Below are positions 37,258 to 46,465 of a stretch of 64,000 bases of DNA, in pieces (within the stretch, counting starts at the first letter, position 1; each line of letters begins with the position of its first letter). Source of the DNA: Methylobacter sp. GTDB lineage: Bacteria > Pseudomonadota > Gammaproteobacteria > Methylococcales > Methylomonadaceae. The notes under the pieces are model-generated. The model saw nothing but the letters and a program-made list of their open reading frames with translations. It ran no database searches and was not told the origin of the DNA. The stretch is taken from positions 62,001 to 126,000 of the forward strand of contig JAUXTH010000142.1 in the NCBI GenBank assembly GCA_030679035.1, in the 5' to 3' direction. The translations under genes and the position numbers were made by a program.

Positions 37258-37860
37258 ATGCTGAAAGTCGGGCTCACCGGCGGCATAGGCTGTGGAAAAT
37301 CGACGGTTGCCGGAATTTTCGCTGGCCTACATGTCCCAGTGCTGGATGCTGACGAAATAGCCCATCGGCTGGTCGAAAAAGGGCAACCTGCATTGACGCA
37401 GATACAACAGACATTTGGCACTGCCATCCTCAACCCGGATGGCTCGTTGAATAGAAAAAATCTCAGGGAACAGGTTTTTTCCGATATGAAACAGAAGCAA
37501 AAACTTGAATCGATACTACACCCATTAATCTACAAGACCCTGCAAGCTGAACTTGAACAGCTGATTGCTCCCTATTGCATCATCAGCATTCCATTATTAT
37601 TCGAAACCGACATGACGCACTTTGTTGACCGGATACTGGTTATCGACTGCCCTGTTGAAACACAGATTGAACGCGTTAAGGTGAGGGACAGCCTATCCAT
37701 TGAAAGAATACAATCCATAATTGACAGCCAGGTATCGCGCGCCTTCAGAAAAGCGCAAGCCGATGACCTGATTGATAACTCAGATACTGATTATAGACTT
37801 GCAGAACAGGTAAAAAAACTGCACAATTTGTATCTTTCAATCAGCGCCTGCCGGGATTAA
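37258..37860 (+). CDS. coaE: Dephospho-CoA kinase
   Basis: 200-residue CoaE, which phosphorylates the 3'-hydroxyl of dephospho-CoA in the last step of coenzyme A synthesis. P-loop GLTGGIGCGKSTV begins at residue 5, and the family's LDADEIAHRLVEKG follows. ATG 37258 lies 5 bases after the pilD stop, with AAGG before it; the ORF start at 37213 is inside pilD and adds unrelated residues. The pilD-coaE-zapD-yacG order is conserved widely. Confidence 0.96.
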   Translation: MLKVGLTGGIGCGKSTVAGIFAGLHVPVLDADEIAHRLVEKGQPALTQIQQTFGTAILNPDGSLNRKNLREQVFSDMKQKQKLESILHPLIYKTLQAELEQLIAPYCIISIPLLFETDMTHFVDRILVIDCPVETQIERVKVRDSLSIERIQSIIDSQVSRAFRKAQADDLIDNSDTDYRLAEQVKKLHNLYLSISACRD

Positions 37861-37861
37861 T

Positions 37862-38638
37862 TTGTCTGTGAATACCACTATTACCTATGAATTTCCACTC
37901 AATGAACGCATTCGGGTTTTCATACGGCTAGAACAGCTTTTCCAGCAATTCAACCATTTCTTAACGGGAGAGACGGTCGCCGATAAACGCGCAGCACTTA
38001 GCGCACTGCTCGACATCATGACCATTTTCAGACGCAATGACCTGAAATCGGAAATACTGAAAGAACTGGATCGCCATGCCAATGTGCTGAATAAAATCGC
38101 CAACAACCAGAGCGTCGACACCCAAAAACTGGAAGAACTGCTTAGCCAATTAAATCAAACCAGCAAAAAACTCTATGCCACTAACGGAAAAATCGGCACC
38201 CATGTCATGGAAAGCGACTTATTCCAGAGCATAGCGCAACGCAGCTCTATCCCAGGCGGAACCTGTTCTTTTGATTTACCCGAATTCCATTACTGGCTGG
38301 AGCAGGATGAAGCCATTCGCTTAAGAGATATGGAACACTGGATCAGTCCATTTGCCGACATTCGTATCGCAATTGACTTGATACTTAATTTTATACGTAA
38401 TTGCAGCTCCCCCACTCAAGAGCTTGCTGAAGCCGGCTTTTTTCAATTTCTGCTGGACACCAACCAACCCCACCAACTGCTTAAAGTAACCCTGGATAAA
38501 TCCATCCGCTGCTTTGCAGAAATCAGTGGCGGCAAACACCGTTGCACCATCCGATTCATGATGCCATCTTCTGACAACAAACGCCCCTCGCAAAGTCCTG
38601 ACGACATTCCCTTTTCCTTAACCTGTTGCCTGTTCTGA
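37862..38638 (+). CDS. zapD: Cell division protein ZapD
   Basis: 258-residue ZapD (YacF family), a cytoplasmic dimer that cross-links FtsZ filaments and supports the Z-ring. The start [21 protein letters not shown] and the [20 protein letters not shown] block are characteristic. Start is TTG 37862 (or GTG 37868): there is no ATG before the conserved EFPLNERIR. It begins one base after the coaE stop and its own stop overlaps the yacG ATG. Confidence 0.94.
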   Translation: MSVNTTITYEFPLNERIRVFIRLEQLFQQFNHFLTGETVADKRAALSALLDIMTIFRRNDLKSEILKELDRHANVLNKIANNQSVDTQKLEELLSQLNQTSKKLYATNGKIGTHVMESDLFQSIAQRSSIPGGTCSFDLPEFHYWLEQDEAIRLRDMEHWISPFADIRIAIDLILNFIRNCSSPTQELAEAGFFQFLLDTNQPHQLLKVTLDKSIRCFAEISGGKHRCTIRFMMPSSDNKRPSQSPDDIPFSLTCCLF

Positions 38639-38847
38639 TGTCGGCATCCGATAAACCGCTCATTGTAAAATGCCCTAACTGCGGCTGTTCGGTACCCTGG
38701 GTTCCTGAACAATTATCCAAACCCTTCTGCTCCGAACGCTGTAAATTGATTGACCTGGGGGAATGGGCAATGGAAGAAAAAAGGATTCCGGGGGAACCCT
38801 TGTTGGATAGCGATAACGAAGACGAAGACGATACTTTCTTCCATTAA
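38638..38847 (+). CDS. yacG: DNA gyrase inhibitor YacG
   Basis: 69-residue YacG, a small four-cysteine zinc protein that binds GyrB and inhibits gyrase in E. coli. The zinc ligands are in [12 protein letters not shown] and [15 protein letters not shown], and the tail is strongly acidic ([12 protein letters not shown]). ATG 38638 shares its first base with the zapD stop; the ORF start 12 bases upstream is in-frame but inside zapD. Last gene of the pil-coaE-zapD-yacG group. Confidence 0.95.
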   Translation: MSASDKPLIVKCPNCGCSVPWVPEQLSKPFCSERCKLIDLGEWAMEEKRIPGEPLLDSDNEDEDDTFFH

Positions 38848-39056
38848 CTAAGGCACAAGGTTGGGATGCAAAACATCCTTATCCTTATCCTTGCCCCTGA
38901 ACCCAACGAAACAGTGCGCACCGTCAACACCATTCTATTAAGCAGCTGAATTTTGCCCGGCAATAATTAAAACCGATCCGAGGTTTAGCATTTTCTTTTT
39001 GGTGGAACCAGTTGATAATAACCGTATGATTAATTTAACCGTGAATGGAATGAAAA

Positions 39057-39485
39057 ATGAGCAATGTATTTAGTTTTACCGGCACAGTCGGCCGCGATGC
39101 GGAAGTCAGGTATTTGCCCTCAGGTCAAGCAGTATTGAATGTTACCGTAGCCAACAATATCGGCTTTGGCGATAAGCAGCAAACACTCTGGATCAGGTGT
39201 GCAGTGTGGGGGAAGCGCGCCGAAGGACAGCTGCAAAATTACCTGAAAAAGGGCCAACAGGTGTTTGTCTCGGGCGAACTGAGTCAAAGTGAATATCGGG
39301 CACAAGACGGTTCGACTAAAACCAGCCTGGAGCTTAACGCCAACATTATCGACTTGGTCGGAAAAAGAAACGAGTCAAGCCAGCCGTCGCAACAAAGCTA
39401 TCAATCGCAAAGCCAACCGTCTGCCCAACAAGCCCCTAGCCATGATAATTTTGATGCGCCGTATGATGACGACATCCCGTTCTAA
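39057..39485 (+). CDS. ssb: Single-stranded DNA-binding protein
   Basis: 142-residue SSB with an N-terminal OB fold (NVFSFTGTVGRDAEVRYLPS at the start; IRCAVWGKRAEGQLQNYLKK), a Gln/Ser-rich linker and the invariant acidic tip DDDIPF that recruits partner proteins, including the HolC-type chi subunit encoded elsewhere in this window. It is shorter than E. coli SSB (178), mainly in the linker. It may be the genomic SSB or a second copy; no uvrA is adjacent. Confidence 0.93.
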   Translation: MSNVFSFTGTVGRDAEVRYLPSGQAVLNVTVANNIGFGDKQQTLWIRCAVWGKRAEGQLQNYLKKGQQVFVSGELSQSEYRAQDGSTKTSLELNANIIDLVGKRNESSQPSQQSYQSQSQPSAQQAPSHDNFDAPYDDDIPF

Positions 39486-39593
39486 TGGCAAAAAACACAG
39501 GCAATAAGTGTTGTTAGCTTACGGAAAAGTAAAAATTCTTTTGCGGGAATAATGCAAGCAATCGGACGGCTATTCCGAACACAGGATAGCGGT

Positions 39594-39646
39594 CAAAAAA
39601 AAGACCACCTCAGAGAGAAAGGGGGATTAAGCCCAGGTGGTCTTTG
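39594..39646 (-). terminator. Rho-independent terminator of the EF-hand-like gene
   Basis: AAGACCACCT (39601-39610) pairs with AGGTGGTCTT (39635-39644). Read on the minus strand, the stem is followed by a run of eight T, so it terminates the 39755-40783 gene, about 110 bases after its stop. The ssb gene converges on it from the other side. Confidence 0.75.
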
Positions 39647-39754
39647 TAAGAGAGATAATGCGACAAAAACCTGGCATCCAGCCCTTCTTGTCACTTATAG
39701 GTTAACAAAATATGCCTATCAGGTTTATTGGTACGAATACCTACCTCAACAACT

Positions 39755-40783
39755 TTATGCACTCAAATTAATTTGCTGAATGGTTCCGACTTTGCCGTCT
39801 TCAGTTAAATAAACGCCGGTATCGGTAACTTCCCCCAGTGATTTGTTATCGGCGGTGCGCAACTGAAACGGCGTGGTGGCGTGCCCCAGATAGATAGCGC
39901 CTATGTTTTTATCTCCCAATGCAATCAGTTGCTGACTGCCATCTTCGTGTCGTTGCCAGATTCTTAAGCTGTTATAGATCGGATCGGCTTCGTCAATAAA
40001 ACCATTGTTGTCGTTGTCATACTTCGTCAGTTCTGAAAATCCGTTGCCGGAATTCGGGCCGAACAGTTCAGAGCCATTGTTGACAACGCCATCCTGATTT
40101 TTATCCAGCGCCAGATAACCGCTGCCTGGTCTTAGCGTGGCGATTTGTTCAGTCGTGCCGTTGGCATCAAGATCGAATTCAAAACGTGTTTGCGACAATT
40201 CCGCCGCATTGCCGTCAAAATTGATAACGAGGGGATCGACTTTCTTTTCGGGGTCGCCAGCCGTGATGGTGAGATTGGTTTCCAATCGAAATTCACGGCT
40301 CAAATTCAGTTTGACTGAAAAATCGATACTTTTGCCGTCCTGTGTTTCAATGGTGCCGGCAGCAGAAAAACTGGCACTTTCAGACTCCTGGTAAACGGTA
40401 TGATGCTCGTAAACAAGACCGAAACCCGCAGAGGGCTGTTGATTTGCAGGCGGCGGGGTTGCTTCTATATCAACATTCGAGAGGTCGGCATCGGTATTGG
40501 CCGCCAATGCTGCTGGCGAAAACAGTTTAAAATCGTGCCCGGTTATTTGTTTAACCATGCGTTTTACAATAAGAAACTTAATACTCTCATTGGCATCAAG
40601 CGAGCCGCTAAGATCCAATGATTGTTTCTCGGTTTTAAGTGTTTGGGCGGACTCACTCAGGCTAAGCGAGTCCGCTGGTGGCTGCACCTCGGTTTTCCAG
40701 GCCCGTAACGACTCGGATTCTTGATAACTCTTTAAAAATTGATGCTGGCTGTTTAACTGGATGGCGGAATTTTTGATGATCAT
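39755..40783 (-). CDS. Hypothetical protein with EF-hand-like calcium loops
   Basis: 342 residues, no signal peptide visible. The C-terminal half carries two DxDxDG-type loops: LDKNQDGVVNNGSELFG and YDNDNNGFIDEADPIYN (about residues 225-265), plus an earlier FDLDANGTTEQ. This pattern is common to a family of uncharacterised proteobacterial proteins with a single EF-hand pair followed by a beta-rich tail (LGHATTPFQLRTADNKSLG; TGVYLTEDGKVGTIQQI). The N-terminal part (residues 1-90) is Ser/Leu-rich and polar. The role is unknown; a calcium-dependent fold is inferred from the loops. ATG 40783 follows GGGGGCAAAG on the minus strand. Confidence 0.72.
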   Translation of the reverse strand: MIIKNSAIQLNSQHQFLKSYQESESLRAWKTEVQPPADSLSLSESAQTLKTEKQSLDLSGSLDANESIKFLIVKRMVKQITGHDFKLFSPAALAANTDADLSNVDIEATPPPANQQPSAGFGLVYEHHTVYQESESASFSAAGTIETQDGKSIDFSVKLNLSREFRLETNLTITAGDPEKKVDPLVINFDGNAAELSQTRFEFDLDANGTTEQIATLRPGSGYLALDKNQDGVVNNGSELFGPNSGNGFSELTKYDNDNNGFIDEADPIYNSLRIWQRHEDGSQQLIALGDKNIGAIYLGHATTPFQLRTADNKSLGEVTDTGVYLTEDGKVGTIQQINLSA

Positions 40784-40943
40784 TAGCTTTGCCCCCTAGA
40801 TAAAATATATTTACATAAGCATATCGGCCGACATCGGAATTAGTTTAGGCTGAATTAAATATGACTGGTAAGCCGCCGCCGCGCCGCTACAGGACAAGAT
40901 CGCTTGGTGTATAATGGAAATTTTGCGATAGATAGGATCAACA

Positions 40944-41276
40944 ATGGAAGCTTACCCAGAGAAAACCTGTTCGATAGACCGGCTGGTCACTCATGCGAAA
41001 TTGGTAGAAGCGACAAAAGCCGGAATGAAAACACAGCAACGTCGTGACGGCGTCTATGGCTGGCCCGGCGAAACCTTCGACCTGGACGGGATGACTTTTG
41101 TTGTTACCGATTTAAAACGTCAGCGCCTAGGCGATATGACCGATGCCGATGCCAAGGCAGAGGGCTACCCCAGTCTTGATATGTACCGGGATATTATCTT
41201 GAAAATGCACGCAGGCATGACCTGGGAGTCTGACGCCCTAGTATGGGTGCATACTTTTGCAGCGAAAGCGGAATAG
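40944..41276 (+). CDS. ASCH/PUA-like domain protein
   Basis: 110-residue protein that I place tentatively in the ASCH (PUA-like) group of RNA-binding-fold proteins, from the compact beta-rich layout with GMKTQQRRDGVYGWPGETF, MTFVVTDLKRQRLGDMTDAD and the aromatic C-terminal WESDALVWVHTF. Small stand-alone ASCH proteins are thought to bind or process modified nucleosides or RNA. No neighbour suggests a pathway. Start ATG 40944 is preceded by GATAGGATCAAC. Confidence 0.6.
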   Translation: MEAYPEKTCSIDRLVTHAKLVEATKAGMKTQQRRDGVYGWPGETFDLDGMTFVVTDLKRQRLGDMTDADAKAEGYPSLDMYRDIILKMHAGMTWESDALVWVHTFAAKAE

Positions 41277-41286
41277 TTAAGCGCAT

Positions 41287-41315
41287 AAAACCCTCGGTCT
41301 TTCGGGCGAGGGTTT
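41287..41315. terminator. Hairpin between convergent genes
   Basis: AAACCCTCG (41288-41296) and CGAGGGTTT (41307-41315) form a 9-bp stem with a 10-base loop. A-rich on the left and T-rich on the right, it could terminate either convergent gene, but the T tract is only three to four bases and it touches the acyltransferase stop codon. Confidence 0.45.
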
Positions 41316-42405
41316 AGCATTGTTGATCTTGTTTATATTCGGTTAACGATGCGGCGACCGCTGCCGCTTTCAGGTCATCAGACATCAACGTGGCTGTTCT
41401 TTGAAGCGGCAGCTCAATGTACCGATACGAAATCATCGCGAACGCAAAAACAGCAGCTATGTAAACAAAGGTTAACCAGCCGACATAATTTCCCGTCACC
41501 AATTCCTGCCACAAATACACCGTGTAGGATATTCTGCCTAAATAGCACAACCCCCTGTTTTTAAACACAGCAGCAATCGACTTAACCTGTGTAGGCGTGC
41601 CCAGCACCATCAGTAGAATCAGTACAGGGTAACAAACCACCTTGACCTGCTTTTCGATGCCATCCGGCAAATAGCCTATACCAACCAGCAGCAGCGCGAT
41701 AACGATTAACCAGACGGCGATGTGCATCTGGCGAATGCGGCTGATGATATTTTCAGGCAACAAGGCACAGCAGCAGCCGGTGAGCAGAAAAATAAAGTAC
41801 ATCAAATATTCACCAAAAAACAGATGCCCTGCCCTGCTCAATAACACCGAACCAACGATCAGGCCGCCAATTGCCAAGCCAAAGCGCAAACTGTTATTAA
41901 TCAGCGGTACAAACAGCATCAACAGCGGAAAGATCAGATAGAACTGCTCCTCATAAGCCAGCGTCCAGGTATGTCCTGCAAACCACGAACATCCCTCAGG
42001 AAACGGCATATTGCATAAAAACGAGGCCGAGGTGAGCGCTTGTTGCGGCGAAATTTCAATAATGCCAGCCATTCTAAGCATCAATAGACTGGATAGATAC
42101 AGCCAAAGCGGCGGAATGATCCGGTAAAACCTACGCACATAAAATGCGGACAAACAAATCGTTCCCGTCCTGCTTTTTTCGGCTACAAGACCCGAACAAA
42201 TCACAAAGCCACTGATCACAAAAAAGATCAAAACCCCCAGCTCACCGAGCCGATCCAGCGGGTCTAAATAAGGGGCTAACAGAGTTATCTTTAAGCCGCT
42301 ATAAACAAAAATATGCGACTGAATGACCATCACAACGGCCAGAAACCGCCAGGCATCGATATAATCGATTCTTACCGGGACTACATCTTTATTGGTGTTA
42401 CACAA
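41314..42405 (-). CDS. Acyltransferase 3 (OafA/YrhL) family membrane protein
   Basis: 363-residue integral membrane acyltransferase. The start RIDYIDAWRFLAVVMVIQSH (about residues 12-31) is the N-terminal signature of the acyltransferase-3 family, whose members O-acylate surface polysaccharides, lipid A, peptidoglycan or antibiotics. About ten membrane segments are visible, and FYVRRFYRIIPPLWLYL is the second conserved block (Arg-rich). No SGNH domain is attached. Substrate cannot be inferred; LPS modification would fit with the arn and lpt genes but they are 16 kb away. Confidence 0.88.
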   Translation of the reverse strand: MCNTNKDVVPVRIDYIDAWRFLAVVMVIQSHIFVYSGLKITLLAPYLDPLDRLGELGVLIFFVISGFVICSGLVAEKSRTGTICLSAFYVRRFYRIIPPLWLYLSSLLMLRMAGIIEISPQQALTSASFLCNMPFPEGCSWFAGHTWTLAYEEQFYLIFPLLMLFVPLINNSLRFGLAIGGLIVGSVLLSRAGHLFFGEYLMYFIFLLTGCCCALLPENIISRIRQMHIAVWLIVIALLLVGIGYLPDGIEKQVKVVCYPVLILLMVLGTPTQVKSIAAVFKNRGLCYLGRISYTVYLWQELVTGNYVGWLTFVYIAAVFAFAMISYRYIELPLQRTATLMSDDLKAAAVAASLTEYKQDQQC

Positions 42406-42432
42406 GGTTACTTATCCTGGTTCAGGAAATGA

Positions 42433-42453
42433 CGGGGCGGACAAGCCGCCCCG
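42433..42453. terminator. GC-rich hairpin near hupE
   Basis: CGGGGCGG (42433-42440), loop ACAAG, CCGCCCCG (42446-42453). It lies 90 bases beyond the hupE stop on the minus strand and just upstream of the acyltransferase gene. There is no T tract on the minus strand, so termination is uncertain. Confidence 0.35.
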
Positions 42454-42542
42454 ATTTATGCGGGATTATTTCTTTTGAAAACGGCTTTTGCCGGATGACT
42501 TATTGAACAGCTCTTTATTTTAGCGTAGCACTATCTTGATCA

Positions 42543-43109
42543 TTAACCGGCGGCTAAATAATACAAGCCGCTGCTTAAGCATATCAATGAAAACAGAGTG
42601 TTGATACGCTTGCCTGTAGTTAGTCCAATAACGCAGCCAACCAAGCAAATGACCAGACTCATCAACATTAACGACGAGAAATACTGCACAGCGCTGGAAT
42701 CGGCCGGAATTTCTGCGGCATGGGCATAGCCGTGGAATACGGCAAAAAATGATACGCCCAGAAAAAGTATTTTAGAACGTTGTTTTTGGCTGATGGTGAC
42801 CAGCAAACCAAACGCCACCAACGATAAGGCGATTAATGACTCAACAAACGGTATTTGAACGCCATAAGCATTAAGTAAGGCTCCGCCCGCCATCAATACC
42901 AGAAAAACAGCTGGAAATACAAACACCGCCTTGCCGCCCTGTTTGGCCGCAATCAAGCCCACCGCGATTAACACCAACAAATGATCGATGCCGGTTAAAG
43001 GATGCAATAAACCACTGATCAAGCTGTGCTCAACATGTCCGCCGGTATGTGCGTAGAGGGAGGGTGATACGAGACATAAGGCGGCAATCAGCCAGTTTTT
43101 AATACGCAT
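42543..43109 (-). CDS. hupE: HupE/UreJ family membrane protein
   Basis: 188-residue HupE/UreJ-type membrane protein with a signal peptide or first helix (LIAALCLVSPSLYA), then six hydrophobic segments. Conserved blocks are HPLTGIDHLLVLIAVGL and FHGYAHAAEIP, whose histidines and acid residues are thought to handle nickel or cobalt ions. In other bacteria the family feeds metal to NiFe hydrogenase, urease or cobalt enzymes; none of these is in this window, so the client is unknown. It appears monocistronic. Confidence 0.88.
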   Translation of the reverse strand: MRIKNWLIAALCLVSPSLYAHTGGHVEHSLISGLLHPLTGIDHLLVLIAVGLIAAKQGGKAVFVFPAVFLVLMAGGALLNAYGVQIPFVESLIALSLVAFGLLVTISQKQRSKILFLGVSFFAVFHGYAHAAEIPADSSAVQYFSSLMLMSLVICLVGCVIGLTTGKRINTLFSLICLSSGLYYLAAG

Positions 43110-43227
43110 AAGTGAGTCCTCTTAAAATTGGTAAATCAGTCAGCAATGTTCTGCAAGCTTGCGGACTATCATTGCGGTTAAAAAAGAACCCAGTCTATTA
43201 ACTGGTCTGAGGTATGTCAACGCTTTA

Positions 43228-44103
43228 TCAAGTAATTGCCTTAATCGCGTCCGCGAGCAAAGCGTCAAGTTTGATGCAGGAAGTCGGATGGTCGATGCTG
43301 TCGGTGCTCCAGATGGTTTTGACGCCGGCATCAAGGATATGTGCGTAAGCATCGTCACAAAACAGCGCATGGGTGACGACGGCGTAGATGTCCTGGCAGC
43401 CTTGGGCTTGCAGCAGCCCCGCTGCTTTGGCAAGCGTCCTCCCGGTGCTGGCAATATCGTCGATGATGACCACCGGTTGGCTGCTAAAATCGCGGTCCGG
43501 CAAGCTCATTTCGACCTGTTTGTCGCCGAGCCGGTTTTTATCGGCAATCGCGTAAGCGAAACCGATGTTGCCTGCGATAGCTTTGACCCACTGTTCCGAT
43601 TCGCTGTCCGGCCCGAGCAGCAGCGCATGGTTGAATTGTTGTTTTAGGAAAATCCCGATTTGATCGGCGGCGGTCAGGCTGATCGCGTTTTTTATCGGAA
43701 TCGCCTGGGTTAACGACGAGATACGGTGCAAATGCGGGTCTACGGTCAGCACATCGTCAAACCAGTCTGCAAGCAGCTTGCCGACGATGCGCTGGCTGAC
43801 CGCCTCGCCGGGCTGATTGGCGATATCCTGGCGCATATAGCTTAGATAAGGCGCAACCAGGGTCAGGCGTTTGGCGCCTAATTCCCGCGAGGTGGTGGCG
43901 CACAGCAACAGCTCGATCAGCTTGTCGTTGGGCTGATTAAGGCTGCGGCAGACGATAACGTGTTCCGGCAATGATGGCGGCAGGCGAATCAAGCTTTCGC
44001 CGTCAGGAAAATGATGCAGGACGACCTCGGCCAGCGGCGCATCAAGACGAGCCGCCAATCGTTGCGCCTGGCTTAAATAGTCGGGGAAGGCGAGTATCAT
44101 CAT
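43228..44103 (-). CDS. Ribose-phosphate pyrophosphokinase-like protein
   Basis: 291-residue PRPP-synthetase-family protein (two phosphoribosyltransferase folds). Visible: YMRQDIANQPGEAVS, TVDPHLHRIS (in place of the usual DLHxxQ), LLLGPDSESEQWV and the C-terminal PRPP loop VVIIDDIASTGRTLAKAA. It is shorter than the canonical Prs (about 315) and the catalytic flexible loop is divergent, which suggests a paralogue rather than the housekeeping enzyme. I start at ATG 44103; the longer frame starts at a TTG inside the upstream gene. It is 19 bases after the phosphorylase stop, so both are in one operon. Likely role: nucleotide salvage together with that enzyme. Confidence 0.85.
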   Translation of the reverse strand: MMILAFPDYLSQAQRLAARLDAPLAEVVLHHFPDGESLIRLPPSLPEHVIVCRSLNQPNDKLIELLLCATTSRELGAKRLTLVAPYLSYMRQDIANQPGEAVSQRIVGKLLADWFDDVLTVDPHLHRISSLTQAIPIKNAISLTAADQIGIFLKQQFNHALLLGPDSESEQWVKAIAGNIGFAYAIADKNRLGDKQVEMSLPDRDFSSQPVVIIDDIASTGRTLAKAAGLLQAQGCQDIYAVVTHALFCDDAYAHILDAGVKTIWSTDSIDHPTSCIKLDALLADAIKAIT

Positions 44104-44122
44104 GGGCTGGACTTGTTCCGGG

Positions 44123-45661
44123 TTAAAAAGAAGCAATCAGCGACTTAATGATTTGCTCTTCGCTGCCCATCGTGTAGCCGTTATTTTGGGCGGCTAAATC
44201 CTGGGCAAATTTAAAATCAGCCGGAAACTCGGCATAGATACGATATAGAGTCTCGCCCTTCTTAACCGGATTGCCAAGTTTTTTTAACAAATCGACGCCC
44301 GCCTTTTTCATCATCGCCGCACCGGCAAGCCGGGCGATTCTAGCCATTTGAAAGTTGTCGATACTGGTAACGACGCCATCGCAATCGGCTACAACCTCAT
44401 GACAAAGACTACCGGGATGCAGGTCGATCGTTTTTGCACCTTGTGCTTGAATCAGGGCGTTCATTTTGGCGCCGGCCCGGCCCGATTCAAGGATGTCGCG
44501 GGCAATGGCATAGCCTTGGCCGCCACGCACATCGGGATCGAATTCAATGATTCGTCCTGCCAGCTGCAAGGACTTCTGGCGCAAATCGTACGGCGCATCA
44601 GGGTCATTATCCAACACCTGCATAATGTCCCGAGCTTCCAGTATCGGGCCTATACCCCGCCCTATCGGCTGGCGGCCGTCGGTAATCATCACTTCCAGAT
44701 GAATATTGAGCCGGTCACCGACAAACTCAAACAGCTTACGCAAAGCCAAAGCCTGATTCATGTGCCGCACTTTCGCAGTGGGGCCGACCGGAATATCGAT
44801 AAGCAAATGCGTGGAACCGGCGGCCAGTTTTTTGGACAGAATCGATGCCACCATTTGACCTTGCGAATCGATACCCAGCGGGCGTTCAACGGAAATCAGC
44901 ATGTCATCGACCGGCGCGAGTCTGGCCGTACCGCCCCAGGCCAGGCAGCCGCGTTCCTTGCGCACGATGTCGTGCAGCTGATCCGGCGTTAGATTGACCT
45001 CGGCCAGCACTTCCATGGTGTCGGCGGTGCCTGCCGGCGAGGTGATCGCGCGGCTGGAGGTTTTCGGTATCAACATGCCGTGCGCGGCAACAATAGGCAC
45101 GACTATCATCGAAGTGCGGTTGCCGGGGATGCCGCCGATGCAATGCTTATCGGCAACCAGTGATTCATGCCAGTTCATCGTTTCGCCGGATTGCAGCATC
45201 GCGCGGGTAAGAAAAAACAGCTCATCGCGGTCAAGATTGTTTTGCCCGGTCGCGACCAGGAACGCAGCCATTTCCATTTTCGAGTAACGGGTTTCAACAA
45301 TATCATTGGCTATACTGTTAAAGTCGTCCTGACTGAGCCGTTCGCCGTTGATTTTGCGGCGCACCGCATCCATCGATTTTGGCGCTTCCGCATGATTGAC
45401 GGTGACCAGGCAGCCCTCAGCGACATTGAGCTGCGCGAATGCCTGCTCGGACAGGCCCAGTTCCCCCGGCTGCACGATGGAGCTGTCATCAACCACATTA
45501 AGGACGGCGAGCACCTTGGAACCGTTGGTGCTAACCTGGATTTTAGACAGCGCCTGAAAACCCTCAGCCCGGTATATGCCGCACTCGCGATGCAGATAAG
45601 CGACGTTTTCATGATAAGTATCGATAGCGATACGGCGGACTTGCAGGTTGTCGTTGCTCAT
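44123..45661 (-). CDS. Type 2 thymidine/AMP phosphorylase family protein
   Basis: 512-residue enzyme of the type 2 pyrimidine-nucleoside/AMP phosphorylase group (HAMAP 'putative thymidine phosphorylase'), with the N-terminal extra domain of about 80 residues that distinguishes it from DeoA of E. coli. Phosphate and substrate segments [35 protein letters not shown] and [13 protein letters not shown] are present. Archaeal relatives phosphorolyse AMP, CMP or UMP to ribose-1,5-bisphosphate. The direct neighbour is a PRPP-synthetase-like gene, which supports a role in nucleotide salvage rather than thymidine breakdown. The true substrate is unproven. Confidence 0.87.
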   Translation of the reverse strand: MSNDNLQVRRIAIDTYHENVAYLHRECGIYRAEGFQALSKIQVSTNGSKVLAVLNVVDDSSIVQPGELGLSEQAFAQLNVAEGCLVTVNHAEAPKSMDAVRRKINGERLSQDDFNSIANDIVETRYSKMEMAAFLVATGQNNLDRDELFFLTRAMLQSGETMNWHESLVADKHCIGGIPGNRTSMIVVPIVAAHGMLIPKTSSRAITSPAGTADTMEVLAEVNLTPDQLHDIVRKERGCLAWGGTARLAPVDDMLISVERPLGIDSQGQMVASILSKKLAAGSTHLLIDIPVGPTAKVRHMNQALALRKLFEFVGDRLNIHLEVMITDGRQPIGRGIGPILEARDIMQVLDNDPDAPYDLRQKSLQLAGRIIEFDPDVRGGQGYAIARDILESGRAGAKMNALIQAQGAKTIDLHPGSLCHEVVADCDGVVTSIDNFQMARIARLAGAAMMKKAGVDLLKKLGNPVKKGETLYRIYAEFPADFKFAQDLAAQNNGYTMGSEEQIIKSLIASF

Positions 45662-45790
45662 GGATTAAAATAGCCGGTAGATAAACTGTATCGATGATGC
45701 GGTTTGAGGTGGATATTGTCAACCCGCCGGACATCAACTTAATAGTGGAGTGCAGGCTTTGCCTGCAAGTAATACGATGCGTTTACGCTA

Positions 45791-45870
45791 GTTCCCAAGC
45801 TCAAGCTTGGGAATTCAGTTTGGGAAGCTGGAGCTTCGCCTTCGCGGTTCCCAATCTGGAGATTGGGAAC
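45791..45870. repeat. GTTCCCAAGCTC hairpin cluster
   Basis: Three consecutive palindromes: TTCCCAAGCTCAAGCTTGGGAA (arms TTCCCAAGCT/AGCTTGGGAA, 45792-45813), GAAGCTGGAGCTTC (about 45824-45837) and GTTCCCAATCTGGAGATTGGGAAC (first and last ten bases pair, 45847-45870). They fill the gap between the phosphorylase start and tag. This type of GTTCCC...GGGAAC repeat is common in gammaproteobacterial genomes. Confidence 0.7.
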
Positions 45871-45901
45871 CAGCGCTTAAACTTTAACATCAGGAACACT
45901 A

Positions 45902-46459
45902 ATGAAAAAATGCACATGGGCGCTGTCCAGCCCATCTGAAGAACATTATCACGATCATGAATGGGGCGTGCCGGTACATGACGACCGGCTGCTGTTCGAG
46001 TTCCTGATTCTTGAAGGCGCACAAGCCGGTTTAAGCTGGTCGACCATCCTGAACAAGCGCGACGGCTACCGCTTAGCCTTCGATAATTTTGATGCCGAAA
46101 CGGTTGCAGGGTACGATGACCAAAAAATCAACGAGCTGCTGGCTAACCCGGCCATCGTAAGAAACAAGCTGAAGGTCAGTGCGGCCGTCACCAACGCACA
46201 GGCTTTTTTAAAAGTTCAGCAGGAGTTTGCCAGTTTCGATGGTTATATCTGGCAGTTTGTCGGCGGCAAACCGCTGCGCAATGCGCGCAAAAACCACGCA
46301 GACCTCCCTGCCACTACGCCGGAATCCGATGCGATGAGTAAAGACCTTAAACAGCGCGGTTTTAAATTTGTCGGCAGCACCATTTGCTATGCCTATATGC
46401 AGGCGACCGGCATGGTCAATGATCATACAATCGATTGTTTCCGATACGGACAAATCTAA
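45902..46459 (+). CDS. tag: DNA-3-methyladenine glycosylase I
   Basis: 185-residue Tag, the base-excision repair glycosylase that removes 3-methyladenine. It has the N-terminal CTWALSSPSEEHYHDHEWG with the Cys and His zinc ligands, LEGAQAGLSWSTILNKRDGY in the helix-hairpin-helix part, and the C-terminal zinc ligands in NDHTIDCFRYGQI. Length matches E. coli Tag (187). The next gene, a potassium channel, starts 6 bases after its stop and may be co-transcribed. Confidence 0.96.
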   Translation: MKKCTWALSSPSEEHYHDHEWGVPVHDDRLLFEFLILEGAQAGLSWSTILNKRDGYRLAFDNFDAETVAGYDDQKINELLANPAIVRNKLKVSAAVTNAQAFLKVQQEFASFDGYIWQFVGGKPLRNARKNHADLPATTPESDAMSKDLKQRGFKFVGSTICYAYMQATGMVNDHTIDCFRYGQI

Positions 46460-46465
46460 AAAGCC

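Noticed and set aside
43159-43647. Plus-strand open frame over the PRPP-synthetase-like gene
   Set aside because: Antisense shadow of a gene with clear motifs; no ribosome site or recognisable product.
43228-45661. Archaeal-type AMP to RuBisCO pathway
   Set aside because: Only the phosphorylase-like gene and a PRPP-synthetase-like gene are present; no ribose-1,5-bisphosphate isomerase or RuBisCO in the window.
45791-45870. Attenuator or riboswitch in front of tag
   Set aside because: The three hairpins are of a common dispersed repeat type and show no alternative pairing or conserved aptamer-like core.
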